Below are positions 46,001-58,300 of a DNA stretch of 64,000 nt, piece after piece. The notes under the pieces are model-generated. The model did no database searches. It was not told the origin of the DNA and saw only the letters and a list, made by a program, of their open reading frames with translations. Source of the DNA: Tribonema minus (Eukaryota > Sar > Xanthophyceae > Tribonematales > Tribonemataceae); contig JAFCMP010000011.1 in assembly GCA_017506865.1 (NCBI GenBank), forward strand, positions 372,001-436,000, read 5' to 3'. Position 1 is the stretch's first letter. Each line of letters starts with the position of its first letter. The position numbers were made by a program, and so were the translations under genes.

Positions 46001-48338
46001 TTGTTGTATTCTGTGATGGTTGCTTTTGTATGCACAGCGGGGTGCGGTGGATACCATAGATACCATACCTGGTACCCATATATGCCTTGCTACCGCCACA
46101 ACCACCCTTTGTGCATCTGAAGCTCTGTGCATCTGAAGCCCGAGCATGCCACCTTGCCAAGCTGACTACCGTATGCTATAACACTGTGCAGGCATGCTGG
46201 GGGGTGCAGGCGGAGGCGAGGGGGGTCTGGCAGGCCTGCTCAACAACCCTGCCATCATGAAGATGGCACAGGACCCCGCAGTCATGAAGATGGCACAAGG
46301 TATGTAGGTGTCGTCACGTCGGTCACCTTGAGAACATGAGAGCAAGCAGTGAAAGTATGCCTTGTGGCACAGTGGCATGAGAGTTGTGAACACAACTAAG
46401 CAGGGCTATCCATAGGGGGCTGCATGCCATTTGTTGAAGCAGGGTCGCTCGCTGGCAGGACATCAAAATTGTGAACCACCAGACAGTGTTTGACGCGAAC
46501 TTAGTTGATGCTGGGGTCACATGGGAGTTCAGCCACCATGAGACGTCTGCCGGTCTATGCAGTCACTGCGACGCTAGTATGCCTTGTGGCGCAGTGGCAC
46601 CAGAGCTGTCAATGCACCCTGCACACTGGCACATTGTGAACCTGGCAGCATTGTCAGTGTGTTTACCTGCACCCCTGTAACCTGCAACTCGCTGCTGTCT
46701 GTGTTCTCTGTGTTGACGCATCGCAGGCATGATGTCAAACCCGGCCATGATGGCACAGATGCAGCAGATGATGGGCGGCGGCGGCGGTGGTGAGTTCACA
46801 TAGCAGTCTGTTTCATCTGAAGTCAAGTTTAGCTCTCAACCTACCTGGTTTGGCTACATCTAATTGTGAAAGACTCGGCTGACATGATGCCATGAAGGCA
46901 CATGCAATGGCGCCACATTTATCGGTGCTTATTCAGTGTGCCGTTCGCACAGTGCTACCCCTAGCACTTTGAGGCATCTGCATGTAGGCAGACAATGGCG
47001 CACAGGCAGGCATGATGCGGTGCAGGTGGAGCGGCTATGGGCGTGCTACTTACTTCTACTTTGGTCGCTTTCAAGACAACAGGTGCTTTCTTTGTACAGC
47101 GCCCTTCCCAAGCCTCGTTTGCGCACATTGAGCAGTGCATGCACATTTTGAAAGATTACTGTAGTGCAGGATTGTGGCTCCATGTATGTGCACACTGCGC
47201 GGTCATCCACGCTCAACTGCGACACTGCTTGTTTTTGCCATCAGGCATGCCCGACATGAGTGCTTTGGCTGGCATGATGGGCGGCGCGGGGGGTGCGCCA
47301 GGGGGCATGCCCCCGCCCCCTGCATCGGGCAGCAGGGGTGCTGGCATTCAGGATGTGAGTAGAGTGATGCTCTAGTTTTTCATATGTTTTGATTGTGTTC
47401 TACGTGTCATCGACATGATAGTGTATATGCCGGGGGGCATGCCTCCGCCCCCTGCATCCGGCAGCAGGGGTGCTGGCATCCAGGATGTGAGTAATATGGT
47501 GCTTTGGTTTCTCATGTTTGATGTGTTTCCACGCATCATCGCCATGATTGTGTATATGCGCAGCACATCTGGAATGCATGGTTCTGTCAGGGTGTGAGTA
47601 GAGGCACACGCAGAGACCATCTCGAACTGCATGCATGGAGCTGTTGGGATATCAGTGAAGGCGCATACACACAGAGAGAAGGAGAGATGAGCTGTTGAAT
47701 GCATTTTGTGGTCACCCTGCACTCAAGCACAATGAAGCATCAGGGTTGCAGGGTCCATGTTTCACTCAAGCACTTGAAAAGCATTAGGATTGACGCGTGG
47801 GATTCGGCAAGTGGTGCTGTAAAAAATACAATAGTATCATTATTCCCCTTGTTGCGAATGTAAGTACTGATTGCTGATGTTCAACACGTGTGTTTTGTGT
47901 GCAGGATCCGGAGATGATGGAGCTGCAGGAGCTGATGCAGCGCGAAGGCCCAATGGCAGCTATGCAGAAGGTCAGGACATTTGAATTCTGTACCTCTTTG
48001 CATTCTAACCTGTACTTCAGATTAAAACTTGCTTCAGCGCGCTTAGTACCGCGCCTTGCACTGTTCAAGGCTCGCGATGGCCCGGTATGTGTGGTGCGCA
48101 TGTGATAGACTCAATCTTCCATTTCCGCAACATACCTTTTGTAGCATCTCTATTCACGCACTCTGCATGCTGCCCTTTTTTACATCAGCGCGGAGTGACG
48201 CAACTCCAGGGCCCCAACTGATGCTCTTTGTCCCTCTTCCTGCATTTGCATTTGCACCTTCAGGTAGGAAACAACCCGCGGCTTCAGGCCAAGATCATGG
48301 AGATGATGCAGAAGGGTGGCATGGGGGGCATGTCATAA
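40078..48338 (+). CDS. SGTA: SGTA/Sgt2-like TPR co-chaperone, 14 exons
   Basis: Exons are 40078-40199, 40378-40481, 41193-41362, 41624-41741, 43185-43231, 43567-43670, 44361-44453, 45133-45187, 45649-45802, 46192-46299, 46727-46789, 47245-47354, 47905-47970 and 48264-48338. All phases agree and give 462 residues. Residues 1-75 match the SGTA/Sgt2 dimerisation domain (AFAVVQYLEGL, AAFGVDTAD, LDSIFAAG). Residues 133-171 form an Ala/Pro then Glu-rich insert unusual for SGTA. Three TPRs cover about 175-300, with EGNEYIK, HCNRAAAR and YARLGYAYY carrying the Asn and Arg residues of the Hsp70/Hsp90 carboxylate clamp. The Met/Gly/Asn-rich tail has NNPAIMKMAQDPAVMKMAQ and MMSNPAMMAQMQQMM, then a DP-type end (DPEMMELQELMQREGP, NNPRLQAKIMEMMQKGG). 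Such proteins pass tail-anchored proteins to the GET/TRC pathway. The STI1-like final module resembles Hip/Hop. Confidence 0.94.
41700..42045 (+). repeat. Copies of SGTA exon 4 end plus donor
   Basis: The exon 4 end (GATGAGGTGGACCCTGAAG then CAG|GTCAGAGTCAGA, donor at 41742) recurs almost exactly at about 41833-41893, including the preceding GAGGAGGAGG run. A shorter copy (GGTGAAGCAGGTCAGAGG) lies at about 42024-42041. Both are in intron 4 and retain the GT donor. Confidence 0.9.
42183..42314 (+). repeat. 66-bp tandem duplication in SGTA intron 4
   Basis: Two units, 42183-42248 and 42249-42314, beginning CGAGTGTGGTGGGGGTTT and ending GTGCAGCATGCAG, differ at about one base. No exon sequence is included. 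Confidence 0.93.
43240..43269 (+). repeat. G-rich tract just inside SGTA intron 5
   Basis: G-runs ending in 13 consecutive G (43257-43269) lie 8-38 bases after the exon 5 donor (43232). G-runs near donors can enhance splicing in other eukaryotes; a role here is inferred. Confidence 0.8.
47297..47600 (+). repeat. Copy of SGTA exon 12 end plus donor and intron start
   Basis: The second half of exon 12 and its donor (GGCATGCCCCCGCCCCCTGC ... GCATTCAGGAT|GTGAGT, donor at 47355) is repeated at 47428-47488 with few changes, followed by the same intron sequence (CGCATCATCGCCATGATTGT versus a similar block near 47405). A third, degraded end lies near 47560-47598 (GGGTGTGAGTAG). The period is about 133 bp. 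Confidence 0.9.
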
Positions 48339-49301
48339 AAGCAGCAGTGCTCTTCAAGCAGTCTTGTCTGCTGTTCTGCAGGCATGAAGGATTAGTGAGA
48401 GAAGCTCACACATCATCGGCATTATGCTACCGTTGCCGCTGGCGCGAATGCCGCTTGCTAAGACGCCAGCCGCCATACATGTGTCAATGCACAAGTCGCG
48501 TGACGTTCTGCCAGTACATTATTCATGGCATGCGGACCTGTGACTGGCAATGGATGTGATCAACTACTGTGCTTTCTTTGTGCGTGCGTGCTTCTTTGCA
48601 TCTGCTGTGTTGATCAGTGATACTAGAGCTGGTGAGCATGTGCATGAGCTTGTGACATCATTTATGTCAACTGAACCTTCGTCGAAGAGGTTCACCAATT
48701 CCATGGATTCGAATACGAACAGGTAGCAGGACTGCCAACTAAGGTCTACATAAAAGCTGACTGCATGCACATGCCCAAAGGCACAGCAAGATGAAGGCCT
48801 GGCAGGCTTGTCATGCATTGTAGGAGCCAATGACTCGGCACCTGACAAGAACAATGAAGAATATGATGAATGCAATGGCAAAATCCTGTAGTACATGAAC
48901 AGTGAGGCAAAGCCACAGAGAGACAGCAACAATGCAGCACATTGATTGTTTTGGTTACTGCATTGATGCCTGACAGCTTGTGTGGCGCTAGCGATGCCTG
49001 TCAGGTGAAGTCCCTTCCATCAGCCATGAGTCATGAGTCAATTGCACACCAGCTCTCTGAAGCACTCATGCATGGTATCAGATGCACTCGAGCAGCTCAA
49101 GAGCTATGTATGCGCTGGTGCACCAATTATGCTGGTGGCATGTGCCAGTATGGTGATTTTGTCAACGACAGCCTGTGGCTGCCTTCTTCTATCAGCACCC
49201 ATTGTGATGTGTCAACAGTTCACCAAGAGAAATGCAAGGCCAGGCGGTGGTCAAATGGATACCTGCTTAGGGTGTCTCAAGACAAAAGGTGTGTATTCAC
49301 T
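48339..49301. other. Convergent intergenic region, SGTA and IQ gene 3' ends
   Basis: This lies between the SGTA stop and the proposed stop of the minus-strand IQ gene. It should hold 3' untranslated regions. No further gene is supported. Confidence 0.45.
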
Positions 49302-52300
49302 CTATGTCATTCTTTGGGAGGAGGTCGTCTTTGAGTGGTCCCTTCGCCCTCTCCGGCATGCTGCTGCCGTCGCCTTTGCCGGTCCTGCCGATCCTGCAAG
49401 AGAAAGTTTTGTGCAAGAGTTAGTGGGTGAATTGATGCATATTTGCCAGCAAGTGCACACATGTGCTTGACAAGAGATGAGGTTAATATCCCGTATAAGG
49501 GTGGCCCAGCATGCAACTTCATGTGCTCATGATGGTGTCAGCAATGCATAGTCATATGAGGTCAACGAGTGCAGTATCTGCTGCGCATTCTGGTGCATGT
49601 ACTCGTGCTCGTATCATGTATGCAGCACGAGAAGCTCCAAGTTTACTCGACTATGTCCTCTTCCTGTGCTAGTCAAGCAACCAACTGCAAGTGCTATCGT
49701 GTGCAGTATTTCGCGTGCTCCAGGGCGAGCAATATACTTTAAGTATAAATGACCGCCACAGACAAGCTGGCCGGTTGATGCGTTTGTGCAGGAACTTGTG
49801 TGAAATGGTAATGATTACACAACTCCCGCACTGCATGCTGTCCAGAGCATCGGACTGATGATGACAATGATTTAATGCTGATTGGACAACTCAGTCGATG
49901 AGTGCCAAGTGATGCAAACATGCCTATAAGTAGTTGTTGTGGCATCATAAATAATGAGCTGCACGCATATGGCTTGTAGAGAGCCTATCACTGCCTTTCA
50001 GCAAGACTGAAAACAAAAAACTTATTTGATGTACTTCTGCTCGTTCAGAATGATCCAAGGAACGCTTAAACGCCTTTTGTTGCACAAGAGGTCACCAAAT
50101 GCTGTTCTTGTGATCCCCTCATTGACCAGCAGGAACTATCAGCTACATGTGTTCATATTTCGAAGTAAACTGTTGTTGTGTACTTTGAGGTAATTGAGCG
50201 TTGGCACCTCCTGGCTTAACTGACATTTTAGGCCGTGTGACGTGCCCGCAACTGAGTGACTGTGGCACTGCTCAGGCGAAGCCCTCAAGTCAATGATGGG
50301 GCATAAGAACCTTCATAAGAACGCATGATGATACTGATTCTAGGCACTGGACTACTAGTACGCTCTGCAAAGTCCGTGGGTCAGTGCAGCGATCGAATCT
50401 CTTCCCATTAGAAGTTGCTGCCTGTCGTACAGGGCGAAACATGACATAGACAAGAAGCTACATTGCTACATCTACCCTGATGTTGACTTGAGCAGCACTA
50501 GCATAACAAAGCACATCTGTATCATGAACTGCATCATCTGCACGATGCTGGACAAATTGCGCCTCTTTGTTTTCTTGTGATTTTCTTACCGCCCTGATGT
50601 CGTAACGAATTTGATTGCCGCTCGCTCGCTCCAAAGTATAATGTACGATGCAGCCAACTGTGCAGGGCAATAAAGGAGACATACACAGCATACGATGCAA
50701 TCGGAGTCAAAGCAGTGCGGCAAGCGCTGCAAAAGTGCTGTAAACATCGGTTGCAGCAGAACCTCTGAGTGGTATGACATTACAACAATGAGCACTGTTA
50801 CTCGCAGGCTCAAGTCTCCTGCCAACATACTTGGATAGGCCACGCTACACAGCAAGCAGGCGATGGGCAAAGCATACGAACTCGCTGGTCGATACAGCGT
50901 ATTAGTGTTGTACCTGTCAGTCCTGCGCACATGATCAGCGTCGCCTTGGCAAGTCGGTCTCCCATTGCCCTCCTCTCCGCGCTTCCAGCTACTGTGCACA
51001 CTCTGGACGTTCCTCAGGTAGTGACGTCCCTAAAGTTGAAGTTGCATTTGCCGACAGGTTATGCACGTTCTACGGCGGGCAGAACTCAACGGCCGACAGC
51101 ATCCATCGTAGGGCGTCGCACCTCATGCTATCCGTGGCGCGTTACGCAACCAAGTTCCTGTGGGGCAATACTGATGCAATATCACACAACATCGCAACAG
51201 ATCGCGCCGCAGCGCCAGCCGCGCCGCAGAGGGAGGCTGGTGGGGCAGACATCACATCAAGCAGAGACAGCGGAAAGTGGTGGGCGCGGTGCAGCTGTGC
51301 CACAGCACTCTCGTCCGAAACCTTAATTAAACTTCAACATGCCCGAGTGCTGATTTGCGAGCGGTTTTGCTAATCAATCCAGCCTGAAAACCCACGACAA
51401 TGCAGGCTGTGGTGGGACGTGCTTCTGAGCAGAGAGAGCAACTAACACCAGCAGACTGTCTATGAATCCAACTGTACATATACAACTGTACATATCTCAC
51501 GTACATATGAGATGAGGGATACCTTGGGCATAGGGCAAAAAATAAGCCAATGTGCCTCAAAGGTATACCACTGAGCAGCTCTTTGGCGGCACCCTTCCGG
51601 CCGGGAATCCGCTCCACGCCTTCGGGCGATTTGAGGGGACAACCGCGTTTACGGGCTTTTCAAATAAGTCCCTCAATCCGGTCCAAGATGGCAACATCCT
51701 GCGCTGCGCGTCTATTCTGTTCCAGTGGCCCCTCGCTGACAAGAGCATACATAGAGCTAGAGCTTGAATGTACTACTAGTAGACCACAGTATACTTCAGC
51801 CAGATAGACTAGAAATACTCTAGATAGTCCAAACACGCTAGAGACTAGACAGACAGTCTGCGACAGAGTGCCAGTGCAGAAGTAGTGACTGCTCTTGGCT
51901 CAGAGCACGCCCCGCCTTGCAAAGACATACCAAAACCCCACACCAAAGACCTCACAACACACCCCACCCCCACAGCCCCACACCCCACCCAATCTCCGCA
52001 GACCACACATCCCCTCCCAAACATACCTTCAGAAAACATCCAGGCACCCACACCCGCTGCGCATCGTGATCCGCCAGTGATAACCCCAATGTGGCCACGG
52101 ACATGTGACAGACCTGCACAGACCGATGATCCAGTCTCCACAGGCCCACAAAGTCTGACCGCCCCAGGCAGACACACACGCGCACACAACAGTCAATCAA
52201 GCCAAGCACTGCAATCAACTATGACGAGTTCAGAGACCTCCACCTCAACCCCTCTGCTTCAGATACATGTGTGACATTCCATTGACCACTGGCAGACGAG

Positions 52301-55300
52301 ATACATATGGTTGCTCTAACATTGACCAGCACAGCCAGAACTGAACCACCAGAGTAGTACACGTGTCTTGATGTTGAGTCAGTTGACAGAAGTAATTCAA
52401 GTTGGCCATATCTTATACCACAGGAAGCCTACACATGACACACTTTCAAGTTGACATACATCAACATGCATGTGCAGCAGCATCGCGGTTCATGGCATGT
52501 GGACTAGTCAACTGGTCAGTTAAGTAGTGACATCCATGCACTACAGTAACTGTAGATCTATCAAATGATCACCTGAGAGTGATTCATATGTTATGCAAAT
52601 ACACATCGTAAGCAGCTGACGCACAGTCATGTGGGCATATGCGGCACCCGGTGCCTCGTCAAGCATTGGCACTTTTACTTCCAATTGGCTCAAATACTCG
52701 TGGCACATGCTAGCAGAGCCTGAATACCATCATAACCAGACTAGTATTAAAGTATTGCTGATGCTGGCAGCACACAAATAGCGTCTAGTGTAGAGCTGCT
52801 GACCATCAGCCAGCACAACTCTGGCAGTTGGAACACTTTTCCAACTGGTTCTATCGATTGTAGATAACTTCGAAGGCTCTAGCTGGCAGCAGTATGAGAG
52901 ATGCAGACACTGGCCCGCACTACTTGAGCCTGGCGGAGCTTGCTCCACGACCTGATGAAAACAACAAGCGAGCAGAGAGCATCGTACATGTGATGTGTGC
53001 ATGACAGTTTCTCATTGGCGCTAGCCCACCCCACAGTAACTGTCAGGCCATAAGCTTGCACAAAGCCCAGTGCAAGGGACGCAGGCGCAGCTCACCAAAA
53101 CAAATTGTCAGCGTCTCTGGACCTCGCATGCGTGAGCTTTCGTGCACCACGTTTCTTTTGCAAAGCCTTGACCTGTGCTAAGGCAGTCATATCGAAGCAG
53201 TGAGTAAGCGAGTAGGAAACTTATACTAGTAGTTTTGAGGGGCATGGTCAGGACTCTTGACGTTGTCCTGAACTCATGCAGTAGCACTTGGAAATGTCCA
53301 ACCAAGCATGGCGTGTACTATGGCTGGCACTGTTTATTGCGCTTGTACTTAGGGTTTCCGCGCCTCATGCAAAAAAAAACACAGTACTTGAAGTACATAG
53401 CTTCCTGCAGTCAGCAGGCTGTTTGATGGCCAGACCGGAGTTTTCCAGCATTTCCATACAGTATGCCATACTTCACCATTTTGATGACCTACCTGAGTTC
53501 TTAGTTTTTGAGTTGCCGGTGAAGCGAGCGATAAGTCAAAAAGCAAAGCCGCAACAACTCCATACCCATCCAGGCACAAAACCACACGTATGGCACATGA
53601 CTATAGCTGTGCAGTGATGCCGCCAAAATGACAATGTAAAATAACATGCAGGTGCGCTCAAAAGTCTCACCTAAGTAGCCGACATTGCGGGCAGATGCAG
53701 CTCGAGACAGCACTGTCCTGCCGCCATTTGCCTGTCCAACAGCGCTCTGAGTCACACTCTGAATCACAGTGCTGCTGGTAGCGAGTCTCCGAGGCCTCAT
53801 CACTTCACTGTGTTCACTCGTGGAGCTCAGTCTGTGTGTGATGTTGGCCGGACGCCTGAGGAAGGCAGGTATGTATGTATGGCGATTGAGGACGAGCTCG
53901 CGACACCATCAACGCTCTGCAAGCAAGCATATGCAGACGTCATGAATGCTAGTGTGGTTTGCATGTTTTGACTCCTTCAGTACATAGCAGTGAAGATGGT
54001 GGTGCACGTTGCCGATGATAACGCCTTGTTGCATGTCACCAAGTTTGTTTAACTTAAAGCGCGCTCGATGAGCTGAGTCTGCTGACACATCACATTGCCC
54101 AAAAACGTGAGGCTGTCATTGTGTTTGTGACAATGAGTTGAGCTGACTTGTGCGCTCGTGCATGCCCCCTGAGCAGCAATGCTAGGTATTAGAAGTACAA
54201 GACTTCTGCCGCAGGACCTCCCAACACGCAAGACAAGAGGGTTATTCATGAGCAATTCAGTCGAGCTCACGCATCTTGGTGCCAACCACCTGGCTCTTTA
54301 CTCGCTTTGACGCATCACCGCATGCCTTGTGGATACTGCCTTCAGTTGCTTCTCTTGCTGTTCACAGGATGTGGGAATAGTAGTTAGCACCACTGCCCGA
54401 GCCTATTCTGATGTGGGCGGGCTCTGCTGCTGCAGCCACTGTCACTAGATCAGAAACACGTAAGAAGCTTCAATGGCATTGTGAGGATTGCATATCAAGT
54501 GAATGCTTTGAAGTTGTTGTTTTCCACAACGCTCAACTGGCAAAAAAATATGCTTCACTCACCTGGTCGGTGTGAGCCTCTTGTTTGTTTTGTCAACTAG
54601 TGCAGCAGCCAACCGGGCTGCTGCAGCCTTGGCCTTGGCTTCTGCTTCTGCAGAGGCCGCTGCCACTGCTGCCTGCGCCTGCGAAGCAATCAGCAACAGT
54701 AAACACGTCAGCAAGCAGACTTTTTGAAAATTATCATCTTTGAAGGAATTAAGGGCGGAGGGGTGCACTCAAGGCCGTGCTCAGGGCCATGCTCAGGGCA
54801 GAAAAGATGTCACATGTGTTGACGATTGGCTATCATTGCCGCTTTGCGCCCTACTTCGAGGTATGGTGTGGCAGGATGAACGCAGTATGGCACGGTTTTT
54901 AGTGCACAGGTATTCAGCCAGAGATATGGTGCCAAGATCAGGGAGGTTGGTGCTTGAGCACCATTGTGAGCTTAACAGCCATTGAAAGTCTCAAGCCCCA
55001 GTCAGCCCTAGGGCTGTGTATTGCAGAAGATGTAGAGTGGGTTTGCCGTGCCGAACAACATCATGGTCTACACACTGAGTCAAATCGTGACTGGCGAACC
55101 TCTAGCAAGCATACTCTTTTGAGTCAAGTTTTGAGTAATATATCTACATGCATGCATACCTCCAGCACCATGGCCTCCCTGATGTCCCCCTCTAGTTTGA
55201 GGAAGTCCAGTGCAAACCGCTGGTAGCACAGCACAGGAGCAGTGCCAGCACCGGAGGCCCCTGTGTCGTGCAGGAAAAGGCCAGAGCATGTGCTGAGCAA

Positions 55301-58300
55301 GGCTGACGCATCAATAACCGCACCTGTCATTGGATTCCCGGCATGTAAGCATACATGAGACCTGACGCTGAGCCTCGTGATTTGACAAGCAAGTGTGGCA
55401 AATTTTCAATTTTACATCTGTTAACTTGCATGAACGCATAAGGTGCCAGTAGATTTTTGCAGCGACATGCTGCTGAGTGAACTTCAGCATCCAGCGACCA
55501 TCTGGTAAAGCACTACTGTTGAGGTTTACAATCCTGACAACCAGTGATGCGCTGCAGCACAAGAGCGGCCAAGTCCACTATTGTGAAGGCAGACCAAGAC
55601 GCAGCACAAACTCTGTGCGGCCTAACGGCCGCCACACCTGTAGGTAACTGCACTTTCAACACGCACTTAAATCAGAACGACACAAGCGACGACTTGTTTG
55701 GACAGTCCCCGTCGGAGACACACTGTCATTCCACAGCAACTACCTATTTCTAGAGGTAATGCTTGACCCTGTACGTTGAAAAGTTGAGGTTGCATAGTTG
55801 AAGTTGCTCACCTGCACCGTGCGGGCCCGCAGGTGTACTTGTACTACCGGCACCCGCAAAGGACCTCAGCTGGTCAGGGGTGCTGCACGTGAGCATGCGC
55901 TTGGCGTCTTGAGCCGTGAGCAGCGGCTGTGTCACCGCAACCATGTCCTTCATATGAGCCTGGTTGAAGTGGGGCATACAGCAAGCATGGGATTGTAATT
56001 AGAGCCCGGATGCAAGGAGCCACTGCAAGTAGGTGTTGCACCAATGACAAAACAAAGCAGTGGCTGTGTCGCCGCAACCATGTCCTTCATATGAGCCTTG
56101 TCGATGCAGGGCACACAGAATAGAGGGGATGAGATAAGGATGACAAGGAAAGTTAGAGTACTAGTTGCTGTGGTTGTGCCCTTCATGTGAGCCTTGTCAA
56201 ATTGGGTCACACAGAGGGCATGAGATTGAGATTAAAGCTAGGATCACTGCAGTAGGTGCTGCAACAACAACAAATCAAAGCAGCGGCTGTGCCACCGCCA
56301 CCATGTCCTTCATGTGAGCCTTGTCAAGGTAGGGCACATAGCAAGCATGAGATTGGGATTAGAGCCAGGATGCAAGGAGCAACTGCAAGTGGGTGTTGCA
56401 CCAATGACAAAACAAAGCAGTGGCTGTGTCACCGCAAACATGTCCTTCATATGAGCCTTCTTTGAGAAAGGTCACTTGGGAGGCATGGAGTTGGGATGAG
56501 AGGGAAGGTGAGATGTTTGATTGTGCATTTGCAACACGTTGAGAGTTTGTCGCCGCAACCATGTCCTTCATATGCGGCTTATCAAAGTAGGGCACATAGG
56601 GGGCATGAGATTGAGATGAGAGGGGAGGTAAGAGGCATAGTTGTTCTTCTGGAACACACGTTGAGAGTGTGGTGCCGCGGCCATATCCTTCATGTGAGCC
56701 TTGTGTGTTCAAGTAGGTCAGCGGGGGTAAAGTTGGGGTAAAGGTGAGAATGCAAGGAGTCACTGAATCTGCAGAGACTAGGGAGAGGTCATGGGGCACA
56801 GACATGCTCAGGCTGTGTGACAGTGAGTGTGCAACAGTCAATGAACATCAAAAAGACTGTGAAGACACACACGCGTATTGTAACCCTCGTACATCTGCCT
56901 ACTACATTGGTGAGCGCACATAGACAGCACTCAGCGCATGGCTGTTGAAGCATGGATAATCAGTCTCTACCAGCCTATACCTACTGACGCAATGGACTTA
57001 AACCTCATGCGTGCACTTCAAATTACTCTTCAACATATATACTTCAAATACAAAAGTAATCTCTCACCGTGTTGATGCTGTCTAGTCGGTGACTGCGCAG
57101 TATCTCCCGCAGGTGCGATTCTTGCGAAGTCATGTATTTAGTGCCGTGGTTGTCACCCATCTCCGCACCAAGCGCCAGCAAAACCTGAGGGCCATGAACA
57201 CAACAGTGCAAATTAGTTTTGCAATTGACTGACGATGCTGCAAATTGAAAGGTGACCAATTGATTTTCTCATTGATGATGCTTCCAATTTGATGGTGACC
57301 ATGCGTTTCTTTTCCAAGCGCCGATAAAGCCTGTGCCTTCAAATGACATCATTACATCTTTATCAAGAAACTGCACAATCTTCTCAGTGTCACGGAGAGA
57401 AAAGCTGGCAACGGAGTGGTCGGTGAGACAGCGCAGATAGCTATCGGGTGCATCAACAAGACGAGCAGCCACGGGACAGTGTGCTGCATTGCTGTAGCAT
57501 GTTATATGTCAGGTAACTTGCGTCAGAAGCGCCCAAACTCAACTGCGGGCCCTAATGCATGTCAAAAAGTCTGTCATCGAATGATGTGCCGGATCCTTTG
57601 GCAACTTCCAGGCCAACCGCAACAGGGGCGAATGCCATGTTAACAAGATGAAGCGTCTTGATGAATGTAACTGTTTGGTGCACACACTCACTTCATGTCC
57701 CTTCATCTGCTTCAACAGAGCCGCGAGAACAGATGCCAGCCACACGTCATGTCATTTTGTTAAAGTGAGATCGCACATACTGTACATACATACCCTCTTG
57801 GCTCGCAGCACACCCAGTGCAGCCACAAAGGCCTTGTTCTTAGCCCCCTCCTCTTCAGGCTGCTCTGCGGCTGGCGGTGGAGGCAGGATAGCTCTGAACC
57901 CCCTCCGCTGCTGCAGTCTGCATGGCATACAAGGAAGAACATGTGTGTGGCGCTCTCAATGACAGCATCGTGTTAAAGCCATGTCCCTTGAAGTATGCAC
58001 AGTGAGTAAGCAGCTCATTCCGCATCACATCAGCGTTGAGGGTCACATACTCAGTATCTCCGATACGCAAGTGGTCCGTGCCCTTGACCAGCATCACATG
58101 CTGCAGCAGAGCAACATTTGATGGCATGTATATAGATGTACCGTGATGTGATGCACCTATGCTAGTGCAACAACACCTAAGGTGGACCATGGCATACAGC
58201 AGCACTTGCACATGGCCCTACCTGCTGGTATGACTTGTCTCCTTGTCCCCTGACCCCAATTGGAATCTTGATTTGACCCTAGATAATCCTAACCCTCTTG

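Noticed and set aside
51845-52218. Cys/Gly/Val-rich minus-strand ORFs
   Set aside because: They mirror the C/A-rich plus strand and have no other support.
57692-57740. IQ-gene exon ending KQMKGHE with donor GTGAGTG
   Set aside because: The donor is good, but no acceptor follows the upstream stop in that frame. The exons at 57.79-57.91 and 57.07-57.18 kb join in phase without it. A micro-exon cannot be excluded.
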